DNA from: Solen grandis
Taxonomy: Eukaryota > Mollusca > Bivalvia > Adapedonta > Solenidae
Assembly (NCBI GenBank): GCA_021229015.1
Contig: CM037783.1
Span: 10,177,324-10,241,323 of the forward strand
Reading direction: 5' to 3'
DNA length: 64,000 nt
Shown: positions 1 to 10,774 of the stretch, piece after piece
How the letters are laid out: each line of letters begins with the position of its first letter
How positions within the stretch are numbered: the stretch's first letter is position 1
Position numbers and translations under genes: made by a program
The notes under the pieces: generated by a model
The model's database searches: none
Seen by the model: only the letters and a program-made list of their open reading frames with translations
What the model was told of the DNA's origin: nothing

Positions 1-45
1 AAAATCATATTTATGACATGTTTCTAATTACGTGTACTCATTGCA

Positions 46-132
46 GTGGATGATCTGAGATGAATGCCGGATAGAACATTTGCCCTGTAATTATGCGGTC
101 TTTGGGTTCGAATGGCTGCCTGACTAGTCGTA
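46..132 (+). repeat. tRNA-derived (SINE-like) element
   Basis: This stretch reads like a decayed tRNA. It has a D-arm-like GATAGAACATT segment, a CCCTGTAA anticodon-loop-like segment, then GGGTTCGAAT, which resembles a pol III B box. The GATAGAACATT block also occurs in the tRNA-like element near 13.9 kb on the other strand, so both may be heads of one SINE family. The acceptor stem no longer pairs well, so it is unlikely to be a working tRNA gene. Confidence 0.45.
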
Positions 133-769
133 TGTCCGCCAACGGGGAAGAGGGGGGGTTCAATGATTCGGTCACTGTCCGCTACATACCAGGTAAAACG
201 GTACCAGTCTGTCTATCTCCCATGACTGATAAGGATATTGTTCCTTGACTGGTTGGCCTAAGTTGTATCATGCCACTTGCATGCCTACGGCAGGATGCAT
301 GTGCAATGCAGTGCAGCTGCACTGTATCTGTATCACGTACTTCCCACATGACTGAAAAACTGTCGATTGGACGTTAAACACAAGCAAAGAAACAAATAAT
401 GGAGTAATATCTTTCCGTATACCGATACTTCATTCTCACGACTGCTATCTAACACTGAACGACAGTGTGAGCAATGTTGCTCGTACATTTGTGTGTGTTT
501 GAGTGTGTGTGTGTTTATCATAGTCTTATATGAGTAAGAAATTAGTTCCTCGGTTTGTAAATTTCTTTATTTGGGTCAGGGTAAGGTTTAAATTAGGGTT
601 ACTGTTTGGTTTGATTATAAGGCTTAAATAATACTTAGTTCCGTGTTGAATTTACCTTGCATAATTATACTTCGCTATAACAACAATTATATGATCGAGG
701 TACCGTAAATAGTGAGGTAAGAGTCACACAGGGGGTACCTCGCTAAGATAGTAATATAAGAGAGTGTAT

Positions 770-804
<35 letters not shown>

Positions 805-1281
805 ATAGGGATTGTTGGTACACAACAAATTAGTCTTACCCAGCTCATCATTCCTTGCCCTGAAAAAGAAAACTAACATCATTAGGTCAGCCAGAAAAAG
901 AAGCCAAGTAATTAGTTGGGGTTTCCAGATACATGTACGTGTACATGATAATTGTTTTAGCTATCAATACTGTTGCACTTTTGGCATCTATAATTTGAAT
1001 AAATAAGTATTTAAAAATTATGAACAATGCACGGCTTTCATTCTGGGCAGGTATTCAGTATACGACACTTAAATAGTGTAGTTCCCTTCATTACGGAAGA
1101 AACGTTTGGCTGAATCAATATATTGTTGATGTATTTCATTTCAATTTAAAAATACAAAACATAAAAGCCCAAATGTGATCGGAGAGCAACTGAGCTGTAA
1201 TAATTTTTCCTTCAAAACTTTCCTTCCAAGTTTTGCTTTCCTTTAAAAAAATATCGGAAATGTGTGACAATACTAACATAC
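133..1281. other. Intergenic or intronic stretch with a GA microsatellite
   Basis: No convincing gene is seen. The stretch holds a (GA)n microsatellite at 772-800. Short open frames here have no splice context or recognisable domain. Confidence 0.6.
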
Positions 1282-1330
1282 CCTTCAAGACGTCGGTGAT
1301 CAGTTTCGACAGGGCTGGGCTCAGCATCTC
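1282..1330 (-). CDS. Possible 49-nt exon, host gene unknown
   Basis: On the minus strand this segment is preceded by a T-rich tract ending in TTGTTTTGTAG and followed by GTATGT, both good splice signals. It is open in two frames; in one it reads DAEPSPVETDHRRLE, which would suit a cytoplasmic tail. It lies downstream of the transmembrane exon of the Ig receptor on the same strand, so it could be a tail exon of that gene if the GTAAAA overlapping that exon's stop codon is used as a donor. The phases do not join simply. Short length makes a chance match possible. Confidence 0.25.
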
Positions 1331-1539
1331 CTACAAAACAAGCACGATAACGACGAGATCAATGTCTCATACATGAATAATGATTACCTAAAGAAACGCT
1401 TTCATCGGCGTTTGTATATTTGTTTGCATATAATTCAATGATATTGGTGACCTGTAAAATCATAGGTTATCACCGACATACATATTTCGCTAGTAATTAT
1501 TTACGCCGGCCATATACTGGTAGTTTATATAGCCAGACA

Positions 1540-2290
1540 AAGGGACAGGTGGAAAATCTTAAAGTTCTGGAAATATACCGATACATTATCTGAACATACT
1601 GGTACAGAATCTGGCCAGTCAGAGAGAGGGGTGGAAATTCTACAGTACCGGAAATGTACTGGTACAGAATCTGGCCAGACAGTAAGTAGGAGCGGTGGAA
1701 AATCCTACAGCACCGGAACCGAACTGGTGCAGAATCTTGCCAGACAGTAGGAGGGATGGAAATTCTACAGTACCAGAACTGAACTGGTACAGAATCTGGC
1801 CAGACAGTAGGAGGGATGGAAATTCTACAGTACCAGAACTGAACTGGTACAGAATCTGGCCAGATAGTAGGAGGGGTGGAAATTCTACAGTACCAGAACT
1901 GAACTGGTACAGAATCTGGCCAGACAGTAGGAGGGGTGGAAATTCTACAGCACCGGAGCTATACTGGTACAGAATCTGGCCAGACAGTAGGAGGGGTGGA
2001 AAATCCCGTCCGGAACTGAACTGGTCAGAACGCAGCACGGGGACCGTACTGGACTGAGGGAGGGATGCACTTGAAATGTACTGGTACAGAATCTGGCCAG
2101 ACAGTAGGAGGGGGTGGAGAAATCTAGAATACTTGACATGCACTGGTACAGAATCCAGCAAGCCAAGGGGTGAAAAAACTCTAAACATTTGACATACACT
2201 AGTGCGGAAACGGGCATGATAGAGGGCGTGGCTGAAAGGTCAACAAATAGTGGTGGACAGGCCATATACTGACCAGACAGAGGGAGGGCC
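1540..2290. repeat. 60-bp minisatellite
   Basis: A tandem array of a 60-bp unit, clearest from about 1620 to 2120, where successive units are nearly identical. The flanking units at both ends are more diverged. Each unit carries CTGGCCAGACAGTAGGAGG and a TACTGGTACAGAAT segment. Because 60 is divisible by 3, both strands stay open over several units, producing repetitive hypothetical proteins that are not genes. Confidence 0.9.
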
Positions 2291-2734
2291 GAACCTTGCA
2301 TTGCAGTATTTCTTAGTAAATCGACATGGATGGGGTTAGCTTATTTAACACTTACAATATCAAAACGCACACAATATTGTTACCATTATGTAGCTAGTCC
2401 CAGGCATACAATATTAATAATGTTCAGATGAAAACATAGTTGATAACAATGACGCATGTCTGATCATCGTTTGTAATTGTTTTATACTCTCAGAATGTCG
2501 TGTTGTCAGTGTTATTGTAAAGCACTAATTTGTTTCCTTCTTTCATTCTGATATTTTGCCATTTTTTGTAATCAATGCATTCATATAAAACCAAAAAACT
2601 TTCATTAATTAGTCAACAGCAATTCTGTGTTTAGTAACATAACGTTAAATTCAAGCTCATCAACAAGACTACACTTAAAATCAAACAAGGACATGTCTCC
2701 CATATACATAAACCACTATGTCTACTTGGGCATG

Positions 2735-2830
2735 TAGAGTCGAATATACAATGTTGCCAAACTGTAATATCACGCCGTAGATATATCCCGGCACCATTTT
2801 CAGTACATTAGTGCCGATTTACAAAGATTG
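2735..2830. repeat. Fragment of an interspersed repeat shared with 63.7 kb
   Basis: The core TATCACGCCGTAGA, followed by a segment resembling ACACCGGG and TCAGTACATTA, also appears near 63,767, where CAGTATCACGCCGTAGACAT sits inside a longer element. The copy here is short and diverged. It lies just beyond the 3' end of the Ig receptor gene. Confidence 0.5.
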
Positions 2831-2874
2831 GTGATTTGTTGTCAAAATTTATCTTTAGAAGCTGCAAAGATATT

Positions 2875-3047
2875 TTACTCGCCTGACTGGCCATCCTTCT
2901 CTGGAACCTTTCGCCTTGGCTTCCTTCGTCGGACAAGCACTAACAGGACTATCCCAATGAGAAACACCAGGCCCGCTGCACTTCCGATTATAATTGGTAC
3001 CAATGGAAACTTTTCGGAAGAGCCGGTCTGAGTGTCAGTTCTTTGAC
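2875..3047 (-). CDS. Ig receptor, exon 5: transmembrane segment and tail
   Basis: This exon encodes a short juxtamembrane stretch, a hydrophobic helix (VPIIIGSAAGLVFLIGIVLL) and a very basic stop-transfer and tail segment beginning RRRKPRRK, then TAA at 2877-2875. The acceptor after TTTGAAAG leaves two bases of a split codon, giving phase 1, which fits the four Ig exons upstream. The predicted tail is only about 18 residues, with no TIR domain or tyrosine motif. GTAAAA overlaps the stop codon and could be an alternative donor giving a longer tail. The protein would be a type I surface receptor or adhesion molecule. Confidence 0.75.
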
Positions 3048-4271
3048 CTTTCAAATTGAATACAAATATCATCACTTGATCGTTGTGAAGTGCAAAACAA
3101 ACAAACAACAACAACAAAACACACACACACACACATGTAAATAATGCATATACAAAGAATGTCAGTGATGGAGGATGGACATATGGACATATTAAGTCAG
3201 TAAGATAAAGATATAAAGTAATTATTTTTTATTGTAGAATGGAAGTAATAAACGGATTATAAAAGTTACGTTATGCATACAATCAACATAAACCAAGATT
3301 TATTTAGTTTATCGGTTGAGATAATACAGTTATAAGATAGCAACTTGTATAAAAACAAAATGTATGATATTAAAAAAAACAAAAAAAAAAAAAAAACATG
3401 TTAATTACATTTAAGCGTAAATGACATTTATAGAGATAATTGATAAACCAAAATAGTATAGTAAAAAAAAAAAACACAACAATATTTTATTTTCATATCT
3501 ATTAACTAAAGTAAAACGTGAATCAAATGTATATCAATAATGTTAACTAAAGTAAAATATTCGAAATAAAAGTCTATGAATAGTAATTTAATGACCATAT
3601 TGAATTTTAAAGCCATTTTCTAAAAGCTTTGGTCACGTTAAGTCGATAATATACCACACCAAAACTCTTTTCCTTGATAGAGTAAGTGAAATAGTACTGG
3701 GTATTTAAGACTCTTGCTATAGAAGTGCCTATTTCAATGTGATGTTTAACTAAATCTACAAACATTTCCCCATACTATGCGTATAATTGCAATTTTATGA
3801 GGATTAATCACCAGGCATTACAGATATTACTAGAACATGTGTATTTTTTTAAAAATAATTTCTTATTCAGCAAAATTAGAAAAATGATTACTTCTAGATT
3901 TGAGTATCCAAGTCTGAGTCTGAAATACAGTGATGAGCCATGGTCGAGGTGACGATGTGTCCGCAATCAATAGAAAATTTTCTTCATTTACATCACAAAT
4001 GAGAGAAGTTTCTTAAAACGCAGCTTTAAACGATATATCGATCATCCTGTTACATACCTGGCACTTTACCCATTGGTAATACGCCATAGCTATTTCATCA
4101 ACGCCCCAACATATTTGTTGAAGGTCATAAAAAATATATTGAAAGCAAGGTCCACGCGTTGTTTTTTTTACAGCTTTTCATTGGTTTAATAGCTATGAAT
4201 GAGGTCGGTATAGTATTGAGAAAGGGTAAGATTTTTCAGTTATCTTTACAATGCTTACTGTTTATACTTAC
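3048..4271. other. Intron of the Ig receptor gene
   Basis: AT-rich sequence between the fourth Ig exon and the transmembrane exon. It starts with a GTAAGT donor on the minus strand at 4271 and has a CA microsatellite near 3118-3135. No other feature is seen. Confidence 0.65.
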
Positions 4272-4553
4272 TGAGCACTTTAAGAACAACTTGTCTTTCG
4301 AAGGAACCAAACATGCTGTTCATTGCTCTGCACGTGTAATTTCCTTCATGGGACTTGGTGACAGCAAGTACATCCAAGCATTTCTGCTTCGGTCCACATG
4401 TCCGTATTGTCACCGTTTCGTCACTGACTTCGGGGTAACTCCAGGTTATGTTGGACTCCGGGATTCCCTCCACGATACAATTCAAGGACAAAGTTTCTCC
4501 CTCTGAAATCTTCATTATGCTGTTATTTGCGCTCAGAATAATGTTTGGAGGAG
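4272..4553 (-). CDS. Ig receptor, exon 4: fourth Ig domain
   Basis: A 282-nt exon with a clean acceptor (CGTGTTGTAG) and a GTAAGT donor, phase 1 at both ends. The encoded domain has the hallmarks of an I-set/C2 Ig fold: PPNIIL at strand A, GETLSLNC with the first cysteine, ITWSY as the core tryptophan, and SHEGNYTCRA with the second cysteine. There are two extra cysteines (TCGPKQKC) between the core pair, and N-glycosylation sites at NIT and NYT. It is the Ig domain nearest the membrane. Confidence 0.88.
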
Positions 4554-5325
4554 CTACAACACGAAAAGCAGAAACATTAATTATAAAAAGTAGGTAACAA
4601 ATAAAGGTTGATAGTATTTAATTTTCAACACATATTTCTATAGTAAGCACACATTTTGTTTGAATTGACTTTTCTTTTCTAGATTATACCTAAAATGTTT
4701 AATCACTTTTCCGTCGATACAAACAAGAATCTGAGGATGTTGCATACTTCAATAAGATGTACAAACTGCTGATTTTTTTTAAATTTCTGCATGAAAGATA
4801 CGTTTGGGTAAGAATTCGTTATAGCGTGTGTTAAGTGAATATCAGACTATGTGAATCATGCTACGAACTCGAGCGATGCAAGATTTCGTTCCCCCCATGT
4901 TTCAATACATCTAAGAACAGGGGAATGAGCGTGAAAAAAATCATTTTGAAAACTATGGAAGACATATTCCAATGAATCACGAGCAATTTATGCGATTCTC
5001 AGTCTTGTGTTGTCGACTTTGTAAAAAAATCACCCCAACAGCCATCAACCACTTGAATCAATTATCTCCCTTGTTTGGCACTTAGTTCCAGGACTTGTTA
5101 TACTCAACAAACGTGACTCAGTGGGGTATCACGTATTAAGGCAACACAATATATCTGTTGTAAGTCGACAATGTCATCAAATGACTAAAATAATTTCGGT
5201 GGTTTAACTCAATGCGCTAATATCGCAAAACAATAACAGTAAATGGAACAAATGTAATTACTTTGAATTATGTGTTTGTCTTGTGTCTAGAATATAGTCT
5301 ATAACTTGACTTTTATATCACCTAC
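4554..5325. other. Intron of the Ig receptor gene
   Basis: Non-coding sequence between the third and fourth Ig exons. I see no other feature in it. Confidence 0.6.
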
Positions 5326-5622
5326 ATGGAACAGTAACGTTGTATACGTCCTGCATGAAGATGTTCGAAAACTCGTCACAAACTGGTTGGCAGATTATCT
5401 GTTTGCCGTTATCTGTCGCTGTGACATGGATGGTAGCCTTAGTGACGGTGTCATATTCCGTTGTTTCTAAACCCTTGAGTGAAATACGGTCAATGTCTCC
5501 GGAGATTTTTGCATTGCATGTAGGGTTCGCGTTTGTTATAACACACTGCAACTCAAGTTCATATTGAGGCATATTTGTATTTGAAATCTGGACCTGCTTA
5601 AACTGCACCGATGACGGAGGAA
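5326..5622 (-). CDS. Ig receptor, exon 3: third Ig-like domain
   Basis: A 297-nt exon with acceptor TTTCTATTTCAG and donor GTAGGT, phase 1 at both ends. The domain starts VPPSSVQF and has ELELQCVIT for the first cysteine and GKQIICQPVC for the second, with two additional cysteines (PTC and PVC). It lacks an obvious core tryptophan, so it is a diverged Ig-like domain. Its neighbours and the shared exon phase make membership of the same gene likely. Confidence 0.82.
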
Positions 5623-7299
5623 CTGAAATAGAAATAAAGTGTTGGTGATTATTTGATAGATACCATTGCTTGTTAAACAAACACATACTAGTCTGAGCAC
5701 TTTACGCATATGAAAAGGAAGACATGCCAGACAAAGTGGTATAAAGTGTATCCACAGGACACGGATATACCCGCCACGGAACCATGACCCATATAATGAA
5801 TGCCAAGACACGAACACCCTTCGTTACTATACATATGTAGGTAAATATACGGTAAGTATTGAAGAATTCAAGTTAAAACGAGTCCAATGACTATGACCTT
5901 TGTACATACCACAATGACAGGTCGTTACTTAGTTATAACAAACAAGATCCGAAACTGACTATTGTCCACAAATTTATGGACTCCACACGAAGATCCTTTT
6001 TTACAGTTAATATATAGCAGTCAAAGGATAAGTTCAAACAGGCACTGTGATCGTCGGTTTTGAGTTTGTGTCAGGAAGCTTGTAGGCGATTCGTTATCCG
6101 GTTTTGTTCAAAATAATTTCGAAATCTTATCACGACCGACGCAGTAATATTTTACACATTAAGTTTTGCAAAGTCCAAACGAAAACCATAGTCCTGGACC
6201 TTTTGAAGACGATCGCGTCAGTTTCTATTATTATACATGAGTTCATTTTACACATTAATCGGTAATGCAAAAGTAAAAAGTTTTCGTTTAAATGTAAACG
6301 CTAGTTGATGGAAAATTCAAGATCAAAAAAGGGTTACGTATTATATTTCAACTGCAAAGTTTTCAGTACTGTTCCCAACCGCAAATTAAAACCATTCTTA
6401 GAGTAGATAGTGTCGTACCTGTTTACTGTACTGTTCATATTTATCACGGTGACTGTTGTTATGCTTTTCTAACGATAAAGTTTAATACGATTAAGAAGGA
6501 CAAAATCTGCAGGGAATACATATTATTCTCGAGTGAAATGTACACGGGATTTCGGTAGGTCTACAGGCCTACGAATATTTATATAAATCCATATCTATCA
6601 ACTCCTAAATAAAATTTGCCCTTAGTAAATTCCCTGCCCACAAATTTAAAATGTAACTTCTTAAAGAATAAGCCTGGTGACCTATTGTTTTTAAGCTTTT
6701 ATCTTACCTTAATAGTTTTCATTAAAAAAATAAGAACAATCTGAATGTTTGAACATCAGATAGAAAAAAACGTTAAAACAAATACTGTTGGTTTGAACTT
6801 TTTTCAAAATAAAGGTTTGTTTAGCCATATGTAAGGGTATTCAATAATAGATGACCGTCCGATCAGTTAACATACATTCAATATACAAAGAATCGGGAAA
6901 TTCTGAACGTTTTAAAAAAAAAAGAAATGTTGAACCTGTCGCGATCATCTTTAAGCTAGATTCACGGTTTTCTGAACGCATTATATAGTCTGGCAATGGT
7001 AATCATTTTAGTTCCAAAATAATAATTAAAAACATAGTTATAATAATAATAATAAGTTATTGACAGGATATGAAAAACCAAAAATCACGATATTTTTGAC
7101 AAAGTTAAAACGAAAACTGTTTCTTGGACTTGGGAGTTGGCGAAACGGTAAAGTCGCGTGTCATGATGAACATTTGTATCAGATTATTTGATATTCTACA
7201 ATAAAGAGAATGAGAATGAGATTAATCACAATTATCATTATCACCATCACATGCATGCGCGTATATGCAATCAAACACGATTGAATGAACGGTATTTAC
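5623..7299. other. Intron of the Ig receptor gene
   Basis: About 1.7 kb of AT-rich sequence between the second and third Ig exons. No repeat family or coding signal is recognised. Confidence 0.6.
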
Positions 7300-7593
7300 A
7301 TTTATATATCATGGTTTCTTTATGTGAACATGATTCAGACTGAAGAGCTGGATGAGTTTGACAACATTTGATTTTTCGTCCGTTCCATTCTCTATTCACT
7401 GTGTAGAGACTCAGCATGCTGTCGTATTTTTTGCGAGAGGCCAACGTGTCGTGTTGTGTGAGGTTCAACTTCTCGTCCCCAACATACATAGACAAACCAG
7501 GGGCGGGACGCCCACCAGTGCTCCTGCAAGTAATGTTGATCGGCTGGCCCTCTCTCAGTGAATGCATGATCATTGTAGGACGATTGGGTATTC
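7300..7593 (-). CDS. Ig receptor, exon 2: second Ig domain
   Basis: A 294-nt exon with acceptor CATTTCTGTTTAG and donor GTAAAT, phase 1 at both ends. It encodes IPNRPTMIMHSLREGQ, then INITCRSTGGRPAPG with the first cysteine and an N-glycosylation site, and NGRKIKCCQTH with the second. This is a canonical Ig layout, although the position of the core tryptophan is replaced (LSMYVG). Confidence 0.87.
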
Positions 7594-7991
7594 CTAAACA
7601 GAAATGGTTCAGTACATATTTGTTTCTTCTATAATAAAAGAAATAAAAGGAGAGTAGATAAATAAATCAGTTCATCCATTCATGTTTGTTCTCATCTACA
7701 TTTTTTCCATATACATGCGCAGATAGATATTGTTTGGTTACCAAACATGTTTAAGTGATAGTGCCATTTTATTTTATTGCATCCCGATCCCTCCATCGCA
7801 TCATCTCATTATGTATCAAAATTCGCGCTGATATAAATCCTCACGTCTTCAGATAATCCGTGAGGAAAATGATACCGTGAGTTGGATGATATATACAAAA
7901 TGTTGACATTTCGTTTTATTGCTTCATACAGGATGACGTTAGGTAAGGGATCTCTTTAGCATATGTAAATTAAATTTCAGATCATGCATAC

Positions 7992-8068
7992 CGTGCATAG
8001 AAGTTGATGTTGACATAGATTTGTACAATGTTCCTCGATCGGTAATAATTTCGCACCTTACCATATTT
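7992..8068 (-). pseudogene. Remnant of an Ig exon (3' end of a domain)
   Basis: On the minus strand a strong pyrimidine tract (CTTTCCTTTTCTTTAG) precedes 77 nt reading MVRCEIITDRG and then TSTSM, followed by a GTATGC donor. It resembles the end of the first Ig domain of the receptor (FIKCEVWNRATDE and TTSTLY), with the second Ig cysteine and strand G. The first half of the domain is missing. The entry phase is 2 and the exit phase 1, so including it would break the frame between the flanking phase-1 exons. It is best read as the relic of a duplicated Ig exon. Confidence 0.45.
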
Positions 8069-8261
8069 CTAAAGAAAAGGAAAGCGTGTGTTTGGATGTT
8101 TTGTTTACTATAGACATGAAATTCGACCAAACTCGGACAGTTTCTGCGGTTCTTTTTTCAACAGAGAAAGAAATAATCCTATTTCATAGTACTCCATCCT
8201 CCTTAATTAGTGGTTGTGAATTCATCAAAAATGTTACAGAACTAATGATATGGAGGTAATT

Positions 8262-8430
8262 GCAAACAATTACAATAATAATACTTATAAGGTATCAGCA
8301 TATAATAATAATAATAATTGTAATAATGATACTTATAAGGTAACGGCATATAGTAGTAATAATAATAATAATTATGATAAAAATACATATAAGGCAACGG
8401 CATATAATAACAATAATAAATGCATGTTTT
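8262..8430. repeat. AAT-rich tandem repeat
   Basis: Three diverged units, each made of an (AAT)n run followed by a TACTTATAAGGTAACGGCAT-like segment. The repeat keeps both strands open and gives Asn- or Tyr-rich spurious frames. It is intronic in the Ig receptor gene. Confidence 0.8.
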
Positions 8431-8578
8431 TATAAACTTTTTTTCTGTAACCAAAACAAGGGCTTCATTAGATTAAATTAATGTTCAGTAAGTGATCAAT
8501 TCATAAATAACTGGTTACCTACATAGCAACATAATATTGACGAACAGGATATAAATTAATTCAATAGAGATTACTCAC

Positions 8579-8884
8579 TGAGGACATATAAGGTGCTAGT
8601 TGTGACAATCATTTCGTCTGTCGCTCTGTTCCATACCTCGCACTTTATAAATTCTTCGTGGAATGATTCAAGAAATGAGTATATATTCACAGTGAATGTT
8701 CCAGAGCTTTTCGTCCTGGTTGTCGGGGTTCTGCTCTCAGCGGTAATGTTGCCAAATACGGGTTCAGTACCTCCCTCAGCCACACAGGTTATTTCCACTC
8801 TCTCCTCAAATACACCGCAGACATGGTCTGCTGGGCACCATTTCGCGTAGGAGTTCGAGGACAACCGTGGTGTATTTGGTTTTA
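8579..8884 (-). CDS. Ig receptor, exon 1 seen: first Ig domain
   Basis: A 306-nt exon with acceptor CTATTTTCCAG and donor GTGAGT, phase 1 at both ends. It encodes KPNTPRLSS, then RVEITCVAEGGTEP with the first cysteine, FGNIT as an N-glycosylation site, and EEFIKCEVWNR with the second cysteine. Two extra cysteines (WCPADHVC) near the start may form a local loop. No signal peptide is encoded here, so at least one 5' exon is missing. It may lie between 8.9 and 10.6 kb or in unsequenced DNA. I do not recognise an orthologue. Confidence 0.83.
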
Positions 8885-9313
8885 CTGGAAAATAGAGATG
8901 AAATTGGTTATCACATGCTATATAAGACCTTCTATGTCCAATAGACCAATCATATTTTCGTGATAACTTTGGGGACGGACTTTAAAACTAAGCAAGCATA
9001 TAATACGTTGAGCAAATTGCAATTTCTGCAATTCATATGATGGCCAAATTCTTGTTTCCTTTATTAAGTCTGATATAATTTGGTTTCGAAATTTTCTTAA
9101 AATATGAAAAAATATAGAATAAAGAGATTTTGCACTTTTGCGGATGAGTGCGTTTCCGGCAACTATAAAAATATATTATAAATATGAATTAGAAAATATG
9201 TTAATGTAAGGAGGAAAGTGTGTATGCATTTTATCATTTTATGTCAGAAAAAACGGTGCACAGTAACATTCATGATTAAATAATGCGCCTTCAAATGTTA
9301 TCAGATACACACA

Positions 9314-9350
<37 letters not shown>

Positions 9351-9583
9351 ACGAAACTTGTAAGTACTCCGATTTCAAACTTGTAGAGAAGATATATTTT
9401 CCAAAACATATACCCAGTAGATATCAAAATGTGCATTGGCTCAATCTGTTGTCTGCTTGAATAATTTTGACACATTATCAACTTTGTGAAACAATTTTTT
9501 TTGTGGAAAGCTATAGAAAACCAAAACTCTGTTATTTTGAATACTATAGACAAAACTTTAGTCGGAGTACTTATAAGTTTCGT
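9351..9583. mobile_element. MITE-like inverted-repeat element
   Basis: The 22-nt end ACGAAACTTGTAAGTACTCC(GA) at 9351-9372 is matched by its near-perfect reverse complement at 9562-9583. Both outer edges abut (TA)n tracts (9330-9350 and about 9600-9646), as expected for an element inserted at TA. The interior of about 190 bp has no transposase. Confidence 0.6.
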
Positions 9584-9598
9584 CTAGTATATATACTC

Positions 9599-9599
<1 letters not shown>

Positions 9600-9645
<46 letters not shown>

Positions 9646-9646
9646 T
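9600..9646. repeat. (TA)n microsatellite
   Basis: A nearly pure TA repeat. A second CT/TA microsatellite lies at 9312-9350, on the other side of the inverted-repeat element. Confidence 0.95.
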
Positions 9647-9649
9647 AGA

Positions 9650-10326
9650 AGCTCGCCATACCAAACATCGTTAAACCGTGTTCCTCGTCATTTCGAAGTT
9701 TATCTTCCCTTCTTATCTTAACTCTGAATTTCGTTATTTCGATTTGTTTTAGCTATTTCTAAGTAAAAATCCCGGTCCCTAGATCTAATTTTTTCATTTT
9801 TTATTTCGAAGTCAATTTTCATAAATTTTCGTGAAATTATCGACCTTATCATTAATCGTATCCGGGTCAGTAACCAAGTTTATTATGCGGCGGTACCTCT
9901 TTTCGAGATTAGGTTGGTTAATGTGTCCGACCGGAAATGTTGATTATTGCTAATCGATTTCTGGTTGCATTATAAGCACGTGCCGGCTGATAAACCCAAG
10001 TTTCAGATCTTGAGTACATTCAATATCATCGCGTTCGTCACCGGCATGCGACGCTACTTGAAGCTACAGATCGACGGTAAAAATATATTTCGCTATGTTG
10101 ACTATGTTAATAAGAAGCATGAACTATTTTTTATTATTTTTCATAACTTGCAAATAGGATATACATACACCTAATAAGTGGTTTTAATGGCATAACGATT
10201 TCCATGATGTACACCGGTAATGAAAACGCAGACATGCACGAAAATTTCCATCGGAATTTTAATCCGAATAATGTTTTTTCGAAGTTTTCAGCTTGGCCCC
10301 AATCACTTCTGTTTAACGAGGTTCTA

Positions 10327-10370
<44 letters not shown>

Positions 10371-10674
10371 CTGTTTTTATATTTCAAACATACAACAAGT
10401 ACGGTTATTTGCATACATAATAACCAAGAAAACAAAAAAGGCACATGTAAAACATAGCATGTTATTAATTTGTTTTCACATAAAATTGCCAACCGTCTCA
10501 CGGAATAATAACGGTCGATCTTGTAAGGCTAGACTAGGTTAAAAGTTTTGTTAGTTTGAAATAAGTGTACGTCGATAAGATAGAAAAGTTTGTGCAACTT
10601 AAATTAATAATTCGCGAAGGTTCCTGGGTTGGACCAGTACTTAATCGACCGGAAAGGTAATGAAAGTCTTTGCT
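9650..10674. other. Intergenic stretch up to the gap, with a GT microsatellite
   Basis: A (GT)n microsatellite lies at 10329-10369. No exon of either neighbouring receptor was found. The sequence just before the gap does not resemble a TIR domain in any frame. The missing signal-peptide exon of the Ig receptor might lie here, but I cannot identify it. Confidence 0.5.
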
Positions 10675-10774
10675 NNNNNNNNNNNNNNNNNNNNNNNNNN
10701 NNNNNNNNNNNNNNNNNNNNNNNNNNNNNNNNNNNNNNNNNNNNNNNNNNNNNNNNNNNNNNNNNNNNNNNNNN
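10675..10774. other. Assembly gap (100 N)
   Basis: Exactly 100 N, the usual placeholder for a gap of unknown size. It interrupts the first Ig-TIR receptor gene. Confidence 0.98.

Larger units (their letters stand above)
7594..8578. other. Intron of the Ig receptor gene
   Basis: Intron between the first and second Ig exons. It contains a possible Ig exon remnant (7992-8068) and an AAT-rich tandem repeat (about 8262-8430), described separately. Confidence 0.6.

Noticed and set aside
46..132. Functional tRNA gene
   Set aside because: Anticodon and T arms are recognisable, but the acceptor stem does not pair and the D arm is damaged, so a SINE head or pseudogene is likelier.
1640..2301. Long repetitive open frames on both strands rich in Leu-Ser-Gly or Trp-Arg motifs
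   Set aside because: They are translations of a 60-bp minisatellite, whose period is a multiple of 3, so every frame without a stop stays open. No start context, splice sites or domain.
8242..8454. Tyr-rich and Asn-rich open frames
   Set aside because: Translations of an AAT-rich tandem repeat inside an intron.
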